This document shows positions 38,164-47,902 of a stretch of 64,000 nucleotides of DNA, in pieces (positions within the stretch are counted from its first letter, which is position 1; every line of letters begins with the position of its first letter). The DNA lies in contig CACWMK010000006.1 in the NCBI GenBank assembly GCA_902761905.1, forward strand, positions 18,039 through 82,038. The letters are read 5' to 3'. A program made the translations under genes and the position numbers. Source of the stretch: an uncultured Prevotellaceae bacterium. Lineage in GTDB: Bacteria; Bacteroidota; Bacteroidia; Bacteroidales; Bacteroidaceae. The notes under the pieces are model-generated. The model saw only the letters and a program-made list of their open reading frames with translations. It ran no database searches and was not told where the DNA came from.

Positions 38164-39342
38164 ATGAAAGCATTGAAAGCAACATTGATGGGAGTTGGTG
38201 CAGCAGCACTGATGCTCTCGTGTGCAGGTGGCCAGCAGGCTAGTCAACTTACCGTATCTGGCCTTGACCCAGCTAAATTCGACACCACTATTCAGTCGAA
38301 GCCAGTTAAGCTTTACACACTGAAGAACCAGAACGGTATGGAGGTATGCATCACCAACTATGGTGGACGTATCGTATCACTGGTAGTGCCCGACAAGGAT
38401 GGCAAGCCAACCGACGTTGTACTGGGATTTGACAACATCGCCCAGTATGCCGACACCATCAACACTCCAAGTGATTACGGTTCAAGCGTAGGCCGCTATG
38501 CTAACCGCATCAAGAACGGACAGTTTATGCTTAACGGCGACACCGTACAACTGAGAACAAACGACGGTCCTAACTCTCTGCACGGAGGTGGCAACACCGG
38601 TTGGATGCATCAGGTTTACGATGCAGAGCAGATAGGCGACTCTATCCTGAAACTTACTATCGTAGCTGCCGACGGCGAGAACGGATTCCCCGGAAAGGTA
38701 ATGGCAGTTACCACATACAAGCTCACATCAGACAATGTGCTGGATATGACATGGGAGGCAGAAACGGACAAGCCTACTATCATCAATCAGACCAATCACA
38801 ACTACTACAACCTGAGCGGCGACTTTACACAGCCAGCTTACGACATGGTACTGTATGTTAATGCCGACAAGTTTACTCCAAGTGACAAGCTGTATATCCC
38901 AACAGGCGAAATCAAGTCAGTTGAGGGAACTCCTATGGATTTCCGTACACCACATGCCCTGGGTGACAGTATCAAGAGCGACTTCGACCAGATTCAGAAC
39001 GCTACAGGTTATGATCACAACTTCTGCCTGAACACATATAAGGACGGCAAAGGCGACGATACTCAGGTATGCGCCAGCCTGTACAGCCCAAAGACAGGTA
39101 TCCTGATGGAGATGTTTACCAACGAGCCTGGTGTACAGGTTTACAGCGGTAACTTCCAAGGTGTAGGTGCCGACAAGGACATCGCCCGCAAGGGTGGCAT
39201 CACCTACCCCAAGCACGTAAGCGTATGTCTGGAGAGCCAGAAGTATCCCGACTCACCTAACCACCCAGAGTGGGTACAGCCAGTGCTGAATCCAGGTGAG
39301 AAGTACTATAGCCACGCAGCTTACAAGTTCTCAATAAAATAA
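38164..39342 (+). CDS. Lipoprotein aldose 1-epimerase of the arabinose locus
   Basis: 392 residues. Lipobox LMLSCAGG near residue 20 directs it to an outer or periplasmic membrane face. Mutarotase motifs: CITNYGGRIVSLVVPDKDGK, SVGRYANRIKNGQF, NSLHGGGNTGW and CLESQKYPDSPNHPEW. It interconverts sugar anomers outside the cytosol, probably arabinose, ahead of uptake by the next gene. The gene order mutarotase, SSS symporter, AraR, AraD resembles the Bacteroides thetaiotaomicron arabinose locus as I remember it. Confidence 0.88.
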   Translation: MKALKATLMGVGAAALMLSCAGGQQASQLTVSGLDPAKFDTTIQSKPVKLYTLKNQNGMEVCITNYGGRIVSLVVPDKDGKPTDVVLGFDNIAQYADTINTPSDYGSSVGRYANRIKNGQFMLNGDTVQLRTNDGPNSLHGGGNTGWMHQVYDAEQIGDSILKLTIVAADGENGFPGKVMAVTTYKLTSDNVLDMTWEAETDKPTIINQTNHNYYNLSGDFTQPAYDMVLYVNADKFTPSDKLYIPTGEIKSVEGTPMDFRTPHALGDSIKSDFDQIQNATGYDHNFCLNTYKDGKGDDTQVCASLYSPKTGILMEMFTNEPGVQVYSGNFQGVGADKDIARKGGITYPKHVSVCLESQKYPDSPNHPEWVQPVLNPGEKYYSHAAYKFSIK

Positions 39343-39386
39343 GGAAAATATACTAATTATTAACTAATATCAAATTATTATTATCC

Positions 39387-41132
39387 ATGAATTGGAGTTC
39401 ACATGAATTCATCTGGCTTGATTGGGTAGTACTCATCATCGGCCTATTTGGAGTGGTGGCAGCTGTATGGTATGCCATTTGGAAAGACAAGAAAGCCCAG
39501 CAGGGCGAAGATTCGTCGGCTTACCTTTTTGGTAAGGGTGAGCCATGGTATGTAATTGGTATGGCAATCTTTGCCGCTAACATCGGTTCAGAGCACTTGG
39601 TAGGTCTGGCTGGTACAGGTGCTAAGGATGGTGTTGGTATGGCTCACTGGGAGATGCAGGGCTGGATGATTCTGATCCTCGGTTGGCTGTTTGTACCTTT
39701 CTATCAGCTTCTCATCAACAAGATGGGTAAGATTATCACTATGCCCGACTTTCTGAAGTTTCGCTACACCCAGCGCACAGGCTCGTGGCTCAGCATCATC
39801 ACCTTGGTGGCATACGTTCTCACCAAGGTATCAGTAACAGCCTTCACTGGTGGTATCTTCTTCAAGTTCTTACTGGGCATACCTTTCTGGTATGGTGCAA
39901 TTGGTCTGATTGCCATCACAGCTGTGTTCACCGTGTTCGGTGGTATGAAGGGTGTGATGACCCTCTCAACTATCCAGACCCCAATCCTTATTGTTGGTTC
40001 ATTCCTGGTACTGTTCCTTGGTTTAAACATGCTGGGCGACGGTAGCATCACTGCTGGTTGGAGTGAGATGATGAAGGTTTGTAACGCTGCTCACGACGGT
40101 TTCGGAACCACTCACATGTTCCACCCCGATCCAGCCGACCCAATGTATCCCCAGTTCCCTGGCTATGTAGTATTCCTTGGAGCCTCAATCATTGGTTTCT
40201 GGTACTGGTGTACCGACCAGCATATTGTTCAGCGTGTACTTGGTCAGGTGCCTGGCGAGGATAACAAGGAGGTGATGAAGCGTGCCCGCCGCGGTACTAT
40301 CGCTGCCGGTTTCTTTAAGATTCTGCCTTGCTTCATGTTCTTGATTCCTGGTATGATTGCCTATGCCCTCTCACTGAAGACCGGTAGCGGTATCGAGATG
40401 GACATCACTAACCACGAATCTACCGACGGAGCATTCGCCATGATGGTGAAGAACATCCTGCCTGCAGGAATCAAAGGTATCGTGACTATTGGTTTCGTAT
40501 GCGCACTGGTAGCTTCGCTTGCTGCCTTCTTCAACAGCTGCGCCACTCTCTTTACCGAGGACTTTTACAAGCCAATGAAGAAGGGTATGAGCGAGACCCA
40601 CTACGTATTTGTAGGCCGCTGTGCTACTGTTGTTGTCGTACTGCTGGGTCTGGCTTGGATGCCTATTATGATGAACATGGGCAATCTCTACTCATATCTG
40701 CAGGACATCCAGTCGCTCATTGCTCCTGCTATGGTGGCTGTATTTACACTGGGTATCTTCTCAAAGAAGATTACGCCAAAGGCTGGTGAGTGGGGATTGA
40801 TTGGCGGCTTCCTCATTGGTATGGTTCGCCTGATTACCAATGTAGTCACCGAATCGGGTAAGGCAACCATGGATGGTGCTTTCTGGGATGCTACCACATG
40901 GTTCTGGCAGACCAACTGGCTCATCTTCGAGTGCTGGCTACTGCTATTCATCATCCTGCTGATGGTGGCTGTAAGCTTCTTTACACCTGCACCATCGAAA
41001 GAGCAAATTGATGCCATCACGTTCTCATCCGACTTCAAGCAATCAATCAAGGAGAGTTGGGGGGCATTCGATATCATCGGTACTCTCATTGTTATCGGTC
41101 TCTGCGCATCATTCTATGCATACTTCTGGTAA
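39387..41132 (+). CDS. Sodium:solute symporter (SSS), probable arabinose transporter
   Basis: 581 residues with about 14 membrane helices. SGLT-type motifs include GLAGTGAKDGVGMAHWEMQGW and GFWYWCTDQHIVQRVLGQ. It couples sugar import to sodium. Its position between the mutarotase and the AraR-type regulator suggests L-arabinose as substrate. The start ATG is preceded by AT-rich heptamer-like DNA (39351-39385) instead of a Shine-Dalgarno sequence. Confidence 0.88.
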   Translation: MNWSSHEFIWLDWVVLIIGLFGVVAAVWYAIWKDKKAQQGEDSSAYLFGKGEPWYVIGMAIFAANIGSEHLVGLAGTGAKDGVGMAHWEMQGWMILILGWLFVPFYQLLINKMGKIITMPDFLKFRYTQRTGSWLSIITLVAYVLTKVSVTAFTGGIFFKFLLGIPFWYGAIGLIAITAVFTVFGGMKGVMTLSTIQTPILIVGSFLVLFLGLNMLGDGSITAGWSEMMKVCNAAHDGFGTTHMFHPDPADPMYPQFPGYVVFLGASIIGFWYWCTDQHIVQRVLGQVPGEDNKEVMKRARRGTIAAGFFKILPCFMFLIPGMIAYALSLKTGSGIEMDITNHESTDGAFAMMVKNILPAGIKGIVTIGFVCALVASLAAFFNSCATLFTEDFYKPMKKGMSETHYVFVGRCATVVVVLLGLAWMPIMMNMGNLYSYLQDIQSLIAPAMVAVFTLGIFSKKITPKAGEWGLIGGFLIGMVRLITNVVTESGKATMDGAFWDATTWFWQTNWLIFECWLLLFIILLMVAVSFFTPAPSKEQIDAITFSSDFKQSIKESWGAFDIIGTLIVIGLCASFYAYFW

Positions 41133-41147
41133 AATAGCAATTACAAA

Positions 41148-41822
41148 ATGACATATTATAACGAACATTCCAAAGTCTGGCTGTCGGTAGACTGCATCAT
41201 CTTCGGATTCGACGAGAAGAAGCTGAAGATTCTTGTAGGCCGTCGCCAGATGGATCCAGGACGTGGTCAATGGAGCCTCTACGGAGGCTTCGTTGCCGCC
41301 ACCGAAAGTGTAGATGAAGCAGCATCACGCACATTGTATGAACTGACAGGTCTGCGCAATATTTATATGAGTCAGATTGGTGCATTTGGTAAGGTGGACC
41401 GCGATCCAGGCGAGCGTGTGGTATCAATAGCATACTATGCCCTTATCAACGCCAGCGACTACGACGAGAAACTGCGTAAGTCGCATGGTGCAGAATGGAT
41501 TGATATTGAGGAGATTCCTGAACTCTACTCTGACCATAATGAGATGGTAACAAAGGCTCGCAAACTGATTCAGGTCAAGATGTCGAACGAGCCAGTAGGT
41601 TTCAACCTGCTGCCAAGTCTGTTCACTCTCACCCAACTGCAGACTCTCTACGAGGCTGTGTATGGTGTAGAACTTGACAAGCGCAACTTCCGTAAGCGCG
41701 TAAAGGATATGGACTTTATCCAGAAGACCGACCTCATCGACAAGAAGAGTTCGAAACGCGGTGCATACCTCTACCGTTTCAACAAGAGAGCGTATACCGA
41801 AGATTCAAATTTTAAATTGTAA
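41148..41822 (+). CDS. araR: Nudix-type transcription regulator AraR
   Basis: 224 residues. The N-terminal ~145 residues are a Nudix fold whose box is degenerate ([24 protein letters not shown]: the catalytic REUxEE is RTLYEL), so hydrolysis is unlikely. The C-terminal ~75 residues form a winged helix ([31 protein letters not shown]). This is the architecture of the Bacteroides arabinose regulator AraR, which binds L-arabinose and controls ara genes. It lies within the operon it would control. Confidence 0.85.
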   Translation: MTYYNEHSKVWLSVDCIIFGFDEKKLKILVGRRQMDPGRGQWSLYGGFVAATESVDEAASRTLYELTGLRNIYMSQIGAFGKVDRDPGERVVSIAYYALINASDYDEKLRKSHGAEWIDIEEIPELYSDHNEMVTKARKLIQVKMSNEPVGFNLLPSLFTLTQLQTLYEAVYGVELDKRNFRKRVKDMDFIQKTDLIDKKSSKRGAYLYRFNKRAYTEDSNFKL

Positions 41823-41827
41823 GAACA

Positions 41828-42538
41828 ATGTTAGAAGAACTGAAAGAAAAAGTATTCAAGGCCAATCTAGACCTTGTGAAGCAGAACCTAGTAATCTTTA
41901 CATGGGGCAATGTATCTGGTATCGACCGCGAGAAGGGACTGGTGGTAATCAAGCCCTCTGGTGTAGATTACGATGTGATGAAGGCCAGCGATATGGTAGT
42001 AGTTGACCTGGAGACAGGCGAAGTGGTAGATGGTGAGCTTAACCCATCATCAGATACTCCTACACACCTTGTATTATATAAGGCTTTCCCAAATATTCAG
42101 GGCGTGGTTCACACCCACTCTACCTATGCCACAGCTTTTGCTCAGGCAGGTCGTGACATCCCTAACATCGGCACTACTCACGCCGACTACTTCTACAAGG
42201 ACATTCCTTGCACACGCGACATGACTGAGGAGGAGGTAAAGGGTCAGTATGAGTTGGAGACAGGTAATGTGATTGTGGATGAGATTCTGAACATCCGTAA
42301 GATCAATCCTGACCACACTCCTGCCGTGCTGGTTAAGAACCATGGTCCATTCTCATGGGGAACGTCACCCGACAATGCAGTGTACAATGCTAAGGTTATG
42401 GAGCAGTGTGCCAAAATGGCTTTCGTAGCCTTCTCGGTTAACCCAAAACTCACAATGAATCCACTGCTCATCGAGAAGCACTACATGCGCAAGCACGGAC
42501 CTAACGCCTACTACGGCCAGAAGGGACAGAAACATTAA
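41828..42538 (+). CDS. araD: L-ribulose-5-phosphate 4-epimerase
   Basis: 236 residues. The class II aldolase-like fold is shown by [58 protein letters not shown] (zinc histidines) and the C-terminal [11 protein letters not shown]. It converts L-ribulose-5-phosphate to D-xylulose-5-phosphate. It starts five bases after araR and precedes araA. Confidence 0.94.
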   Translation: MLEELKEKVFKANLDLVKQNLVIFTWGNVSGIDREKGLVVIKPSGVDYDVMKASDMVVVDLETGEVVDGELNPSSDTPTHLVLYKAFPNIQGVVHTHSTYATAFAQAGRDIPNIGTTHADYFYKDIPCTRDMTEEEVKGQYELETGNVIVDEILNIRKINPDHTPAVLVKNHGPFSWGTSPDNAVYNAKVMEQCAKMAFVAFSVNPKLTMNPLLIEKHYMRKHGPNAYYGQKGQKH

Positions 42539-42581
42539 AATAAAAAGAATTATTAATTATTAACTAATAACACTAACGAAT

Positions 42582-44120
42582 ATGAAAGCTTTCGAAAATT
42601 TTGAAATTTGGTGGGTAACTGGCGCACAGCTTCTGTACGGAGGCGACGCTGTAGTTGCAGTTGATGGACACTCAAAGGAGATGGTTGAGGGTTTGAATGC
42701 CTCTGGCAACATCCCCGTCAAAATTGTATATAAAGGTACAGCCAACAGCTCTAAGGAAGTAGAGCAGATTATGCTGGCAGCCAACAACGACACGAAGTGC
42801 GTAGGTATCATCACCTGGATGCATACATTCTCACCTGCTAAGATGTGGATCAAGGGTCTGCAGCAGTTGCAGAAGCCTCTGCTCCACTTCCACACACAGT
42901 ACAATGCCGAGATTCCCTGGAGCGAGATAGACATGGACTTCATGAATCTGAACCAGAGTGCTCACGGCGATATCGAGTTCGGACACATCTGCACTCGTAT
43001 GCGTATCGCACGCAAGGTAGTTTGCGGATATTGGAAGGACGAGAAGGCTCAGAAGCAGATTGCCGTTTGGGCTCGTGTAGCTGCTGGTGTAGCTGATGCT
43101 CACAACGTACGTTGTCTGATGTTTGGTATGAACATGAACAACGTTGCCGTAACAGATGGCGACCGCGTAGAATTTGAGCAGCGTTTAGGCTACCATGTAG
43201 ACTACTACCCAGTAAGTTCGCTGATGGAATACTTCAAGAAGGTAACAGATGCCGAGGCTGATGCCCTGGTTGAGGAGTACAAGAAGCTCTACACCATCAA
43301 GATTGACGAGAGTGGCGAGCAGGTTTACTGGGAGAAGGTTAAGAACGCAGCCAAGGCTGAGATTGCCCTGCGCCGCGTGCTGAAGGATGAGGGCGCTACA
43401 GCCTTTACAACCAACTTCGACGATCTGGGTGATGCCAACATAGATGATCCAAACTTCTGCGGTTTTGACCAGATTCCTGGTCTGGCTTCACAGCGCCTGA
43501 TGCAGGAAGGCTATGGTTTCGGCGCCGAGGGCGACTGGAAGACTGCCTGTCTGTATCGCACACTGTGGGTAATCCAGCAGGGCATGCCTACAGGATGCTC
43601 ATTCCTTGAGGACTACACCCTGAACTTCGCTGGCGACAAGAGTTCTTGCCTGCAGAGCCACATGCTCGAAGTTTGTCCGCTCATCGCTACCGACAAGCCA
43701 AAGCTCGAGGTACACTTCCTCGGCATCGGTATCCGCAAGCAGCAGACAGCCCGTCTGGTATTCACATCTAAGACAGGTGCAGGTATCAAGGCTACAGTTG
43801 TTGACCTTGGCAACCGTTTCCGTCTTATCAGCCAGGAGGTTGAGTGCATCGAGCCTCAGCCAATGCCAAAGCTCCCTGTAGCTTCAGCTCTGTGGGTTCC
43901 ACAGCCTACATTCGAGATTGGTGCAGCAGCCTGGATTTTGGCAGGTGGTACACACCACAGCGCTTTCTCTTACGACATCAACGAGGAGTACTGGGAGGAT
44001 TTTGCTGAGATGATTGGCATCGAGTATGTTCGCATCAACAAGCAGACTAACATCGCCGACTTCAAGCAGACACTCCGCAACAACGAAGTGTACTATATGC
44101 TGAATAAGGCGCTGCGATAA
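42582..44120 (+). CDS. araA: L-arabinose isomerase
   Basis: 512 residues, normal length. The N-terminal FEIWWVTGAQLLYGGDAV, the HTQYNAEIPW segment, QIPGLASQRLMQEGYGFGAEGDWKTA and the metal-site HFLGIGIRKQQTARLVF belong to AraA. It converts L-arabinose to L-ribulose. It is preceded by heptamer-repeat DNA (42548-42568) and ended by a terminator, so the araB and GH51 genes are a separate unit. Confidence 0.96.
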   Translation: MKAFENFEIWWVTGAQLLYGGDAVVAVDGHSKEMVEGLNASGNIPVKIVYKGTANSSKEVEQIMLAANNDTKCVGIITWMHTFSPAKMWIKGLQQLQKPLLHFHTQYNAEIPWSEIDMDFMNLNQSAHGDIEFGHICTRMRIARKVVCGYWKDEKAQKQIAVWARVAAGVADAHNVRCLMFGMNMNNVAVTDGDRVEFEQRLGYHVDYYPVSSLMEYFKKVTDAEADALVEEYKKLYTIKIDESGEQVYWEKVKNAAKAEIALRRVLKDEGATAFTTNFDDLGDANIDDPNFCGFDQIPGLASQRLMQEGYGFGAEGDWKTACLYRTLWVIQQGMPTGCSFLEDYTLNFAGDKSSCLQSHMLEVCPLIATDKPKLEVHFLGIGIRKQQTARLVFTSKTGAGIKATVVDLGNRFRLISQEVECIEPQPMPKLPVASALWVPQPTFEIGAAAWILAGGTHHSAFSYDINEEYWEDFAEMIGIEYVRINKQTNIADFKQTLRNNEVYYMLNKALR

Positions 44121-44144
44121 GCAAAACTGCAAATTATAAATATG

Positions 44145-44178
44145 ATTAGGAGCACTCTATGGGTGCTCCTAATTTTTA
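44145..44178. terminator. Bidirectional terminator between araA and the histidine kinase
   Basis: ATTAGGAGCAC (44145-44155) and GTGCTCCTAAT (44163-44173) form a perfect 11-bp stem with a 7-base loop, followed by TTTTT on the plus strand. Confidence 0.85.
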
Positions 44179-45111
44179 TTTAACTGGTAATGTCATTACA
44201 AAACGTGATCCACCGATATATGCCGTATCAACCTTGATGTCGCCACCTATACGACGCGCCAATGAGCGAGCTACAGTAAGACCTATGCCAGTACCATCAT
44301 AATACTCATCCAACTGAACAAATTCGTCGAATATACGCTCTGCTTCCTTGTGCGGGATGCCAATACCTGTATCCTCAACGGAGAAGAACAAGCGCCCAGA
44401 AAAAACAGATACTCTAAGTACTACCTTCTGCAATTGATCAGAAGAAGAATTAAGAATACGTCCACCAGGGGGAACTGTAAACTTTCGGGCATTGTCGAGT
44501 ATTAACGACAAAGCACGAACAGCCGCAGCAAGATTGGTTTGAATTCTTATTTGCTCAGCATCAGGCGAAATCAACATATCGAAGGTAAGATGGCTAGTAT
44601 GATCTATCCCAGAAGCATTAATCGCCTCGGTAGCAATCTGAACAGCCATAACATGGTCTCCACGCTCAATAACAGTCTGATTCCTAGCTTCCGACAACTC
44701 AAGCATTTTGTTTACAAGGCTTGTAATACGATCTGTATTTTCCGTTATCTTGCTTTTGATTTCCAAAAGAGTAGCGTTGTCAAACTTTGCATCTGGCATT
44801 GTCAGCACCTGAGTGAAACCAGAGAGGATATTGAGCGGTGTACGAATCTCGTGAGAAATCTGCTGAATGAAATCACTCTTCATACGCGACAATTCCTGTG
44901 CACGATTGTTGGCTATCTCAAGTTCACGGTAAGCCTTTTTCAGGCGCACAGACGATCGATAATGGAAGAATATGAAAACACAAAACACAAGAATAACTAG
45001 AAACAATATCAAGATATTATAGAATCCGACTTGCTGTCCTTGGCACGACACAAACAGCATCGCACTCAATCCCCAAAGCAGTATAGACGAAATTCTCACT
45101 TGTTTCATCAT
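44176..45111 (-). CDS. Sensor-poor histidine kinase
   Basis: About 311 residues. Two hydrophobic segments occur near the N-terminus (ISSILLWGLSAMLFVSCQG and ILILFLVILVFCVFIFF) with only a few residues between them, so there is no large sensor domain. The kinase has a normal H box (DFIQQISHEIRTPLN), N box (LILDNARKF) and G boxes (VEDTGIGIP, GTGIGLTVA). It is divergent from an AraC-type membrane regulator and sits inside the arabinose locus; no response regulator is adjacent. The -7 box TATCTTTG (complement of 45130-45137) shows the start must be ATG 45111 or 45108, not further upstream. Confidence 0.85.
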   Translation of the reverse strand: MMKQVRISSILLWGLSAMLFVSCQGQQVGFYNILILFLVILVFCVFIFFHYRSSVRLKKAYRELEIANNRAQELSRMKSDFIQQISHEIRTPLNILSGFTQVLTMPDAKFDNATLLEIKSKITENTDRITSLVNKMLELSEARNQTVIERGDHVMAVQIATEAINASGIDHTSHLTFDMLISPDAEQIRIQTNLAAAVRALSLILDNARKFTVPPGGRILNSSSDQLQKVVLRVSVFSGRLFFSVEDTGIGIPHKEAERIFDEFVQLDEYYDGTGIGLTVARSLARRIGGDIKVDTAYIGGSRFVMTLPVK

Positions 45112-45180
45112 CAACCAAATATTTGTTTGCAAAGATAGGTAAAAAATAGTAAATATAGCCCATTAATCAAAAAAAAATTG

Positions 45181-45188
45181 TATCTTTG
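45181..45188 (+). promoter_or_regulatory. Promoter -7 box of the membrane AraC gene
   Basis: TATCTTTG followed by CCG; expected transcription start about 45195, three bases before ATG 45198. The divergent kinase promoter's -7 box is the complement of 45130-45137. Confidence 0.5.
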
Positions 45189-45197
45189 CCGTCGAAT

Positions 45198-46286
45198 ATG
45201 GTACAAACAGACATTTATTACTGGTATGGATTGACAGCAGCCGCATATATAGTTACCTGCTGGGTATTTTCTGTAGTAAGAGGCGTACACAACTGTGGTA
45301 CACCCAAGGAACGCAGAGCCTACATTTGGCCTGACCGCAAAATGCAGGTAATGATTTATCTTTGTGGCACTGTTCTGTTGCCATATGTATTAAATCCACA
45401 GAATGAGGCTGCGTGGATTCTGATGAAATCATACTTCCCATGTACCTATTATTTTTACTGCGGAGCATTGATTTTCTGTTTCTTTGGCACAGTAAAACAA
45501 TGGGAAGTGTGGAAAAGAGCCAATCTTATTGCGTCTATTATCACCTTTCTGGCTATGGCACCGCTTATTGCCAATGCCTGGTGGCCGTCAGGGTTGCTTA
45601 GTCCTGAATTTGTAAGGTCATGGAACATTGTAGTGCTAGTGGTAAGCATCATCATGATGGTTTATTGCATTGTTGCTATGTGGCAAGTTATGAAGTGGAT
45701 AAAAATGGCCCGCGAATTGAACTATTCAAACCCAGACGACTTTCCTACAGAATATGCCCACCGCATGTGGGTAATGCCTGTCATACTCACCCCATTTTTA
45801 TGGCCAGCTTTCATCACCGATTCACAAACAGTCATGGCATTTGTTTGTATTCCATTGGCCATTTTCAATATAGTCCTACTGTTGAACGTGATGCCAGTAT
45901 GGCGCCGTGCAGCTATTCTTACCGAAATTGATGAAGAGGATGCAGAGGCAGTCCCCTACGAAAACGATGAACTGGCAGAGGAACGTAGCAACAGAATAGC
46001 TACAGAAATCGAGCAGTTTGTAAATACAGAAGCAGCTTATCTTGATTCACATCTCAAACTGGAACAGGTTGTAGAACGTTGCAACTTCAGTCGCAGATAT
46101 GTGTCAAAGGTGCTTACTGAACGTTTTGGCGGTTTCTCCGACTATGTTAACGGTTTGCGTCTCAACTATTTCGAGCGATATAAAGCACAACATCCTAATT
46201 CTACGGACGAAAGTGCTGCAGAGGCAAGTGGATTTACCTCATATAAATCGTATCTTAAAGCAAAAGAACGATTACCACAAAGATAA
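45198..46286 (+). CDS. Membrane-bound AraC-type transcription regulator
   Basis: 362 residues. The first ~235 residues hold about six hydrophobic segments (YYWYGLTAAAYIVTCWVF, VMIYLCGTVLLPYVL, FYCGALIFCFFG, FLAMAPLIANAWW and two more). A linker rich in Glu leads to a C-terminal helix-turn-helix (LEQVVERCNFSRRYVSKVLTERFGGFSDYVNGLRLNYFERY, second helix pair to the end), an AraC-like DNA-binding domain. It may sense a membrane or periplasmic signal directly. Starting at TTG 45186 would place the start inside the -7 box, so ATG 45198 was chosen. Divergent from a histidine kinase. Confidence 0.8.
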   Translation: MVQTDIYYWYGLTAAAYIVTCWVFSVVRGVHNCGTPKERRAYIWPDRKMQVMIYLCGTVLLPYVLNPQNEAAWILMKSYFPCTYYFYCGALIFCFFGTVKQWEVWKRANLIASIITFLAMAPLIANAWWPSGLLSPEFVRSWNIVVLVVSIIMMVYCIVAMWQVMKWIKMARELNYSNPDDFPTEYAHRMWVMPVILTPFLWPAFITDSQTVMAFVCIPLAIFNIVLLLNVMPVWRRAAILTEIDEEDAEAVPYENDELAEERSNRIATEIEQFVNTEAAYLDSHLKLEQVVERCNFSRRYVSKVLTERFGGFSDYVNGLRLNYFERYKAQHPNSTDESAAEASGFTSYKSYLKAKERLPQR

Positions 46287-46308
46287 TATTCCTAACTAAT
46301 ACAATATT

Positions 46309-47895
46309 ATGACAGCAAAACAAGTTATTGAGGCCGGAAAGGCCATTTTGGGAATCGAATTCGGTTCTACAAGAATCAAGGCTGTCCTCATCGACGAGGA
46401 CAATAAGCCTATTGCACAGGGCTCACACGAGTGGGAGAATCAGTTGGTAGACGGTCTGTGGACCTACTCTACCGAGGCTGTTTGGTATGGTCTGCAGGAC
46501 TGCTATGCCGAGCTCCGCAAGGATGTTCAGAAGCAGTACGACTGCGAGATCGAATCGCTGGCAGCCATCGGATTCAGTGCTATGATGCACGGCTATATGG
46601 CATTCAACGAGAAGCAGGAGATCCTGGTTCCATTCCGCACATGGCGTAACACTAACACAGGCAAGGCAGCTGCAGAGCTTTCAAAGCTCTTCAACTACAA
46701 CATCCCCCTGCGTTGGTCAATCTCGCACTTGTATCAGTGCATCCTTGACAACGAGGAGCACGTAAGCAACATCAAGTACCTCACCACCCTGGCAGGTTAT
46801 GTACACTGGCAGGTAACAGGTCAGTTTGTACTGGGTGTTGGCGATGCATCAGGTATGATTCCTGTTGATCCTAATACCAAGACTTACGATGCCACAATGG
46901 TTAAGAAGTTCGACGAGCTCATCGCTCCAAAGGGATTCTCTTGGAAGCTGCTCGATATTCTGCCAAAGAGTCTGAACGCAGGCGAGAATGCTGGTTTCCT
47001 TACTCCCGAGGGTGCTAAGAAGCTCGACGTATCAGGCCACCTGAAGGCTGGTATCCCAGTATGTCCTCCTGAGGGCGATGCAGGTACAGGCATGGTTGCC
47101 ACCAACGCTGTTAAGCAGCGTACTGGTAACGTATCTGCCGGTACATCTTCGTTCTCAATGATTGTACTGGAGAAAGAACTGAGCAAGCCTTACGAGATGA
47201 TCGATATGGTTACTACACCTGACGGCTCACTGGTAGCTATGGTTCACTGCAACAACTGCACCAGCGACATCAACGCCTGGGTAGGTCTGTTCAAGGAGTA
47301 TCAGCAGTTGCTTGGTGTGCCTGTAGATATGAACGAACTCTACGGCAAGCTGTTCAACGAAGCACTTAAGGGTGATACCGACTGCGGTGGACTGATGGCA
47401 TACAACTATGTATCAGGCGAACCTGTTACAGGTCTGGCCGAGGGTCGTCCAATGTTCGTTCGCTCTGCTGGCGACAAGTTCAACCTGGCCAACTTTATGC
47501 GTGCCCACCTGTATGGCGCTATCGGTGTGCTGAAGATTGGTAATGACATCCTGCTGAAGGAAGAGAAGATCAAGGTTGACCGCATCACTGGTCATGGCGG
47601 TTACTTCAAGACTGCCGGTGTAGGTCAGCGCATGCTGGCTGCCGCCCTCAACTCTCCTATCTCTGTGATGGAGACTGCAGGCGAAGGTGGTGCATGGGGT
47701 ATTGCTCTGCTGGCTGGTTACCTTATTAATAATAACGGAAAGAATCTGGCCGACTATCTGGAGGATGTAGTATTTGCTGGCAACACTGGCGTATCTATCG
47801 CTCCAACAGCCGAGGATGTAGCTGGTTTCGAGAAGTATATCGAAAACTACAAGCGCTGTCTCCCAATCGAGCAGGCTGCTGTAGATAATAAGTAA
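46309..47895 (+). CDS. araB: FGGY-family carbohydrate kinase, probable L-ribulokinase
   Basis: 528 residues. The N-terminal ILGIEFGSTRIKAVLIDEDNKPIAQGSHEWEN and the C-terminal DRITGHGGYFKTAGVGQRMLAAALNSPISVMETAGEGGAWGIALLAGYL are FGGY signatures. The pathway araA-araB-araD needs an L-ribulokinase and this is the only candidate in the locus. Sequence alone would also allow xylulokinase. The GH51 gene follows within eight bases. Confidence 0.85.
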   Translation: MTAKQVIEAGKAILGIEFGSTRIKAVLIDEDNKPIAQGSHEWENQLVDGLWTYSTEAVWYGLQDCYAELRKDVQKQYDCEIESLAAIGFSAMMHGYMAFNEKQEILVPFRTWRNTNTGKAAAELSKLFNYNIPLRWSISHLYQCILDNEEHVSNIKYLTTLAGYVHWQVTGQFVLGVGDASGMIPVDPNTKTYDATMVKKFDELIAPKGFSWKLLDILPKSLNAGENAGFLTPEGAKKLDVSGHLKAGIPVCPPEGDAGTGMVATNAVKQRTGNVSAGTSSFSMIVLEKELSKPYEMIDMVTTPDGSLVAMVHCNNCTSDINAWVGLFKEYQQLLGVPVDMNELYGKLFNEALKGDTDCGGLMAYNYVSGEPVTGLAEGRPMFVRSAGDKFNLANFMRAHLYGAIGVLKIGNDILLKEEKIKVDRITGHGGYFKTAGVGQRMLAAALNSPISVMETAGEGGAWGIALLAGYLINNNGKNLADYLEDVVFAGNTGVSIAPTAEDVAGFEKYIENYKRCLPIEQAAVDNK

Positions 47896-47902
47896 TGTGG
47901 AT

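Noticed and set aside
45186-45197. TTG start for the membrane AraC gene, and a TTG start at 45132 for the kinase
   Set aside because: Both codons lie inside the promoter -7 boxes; the downstream ATGs are better placed.
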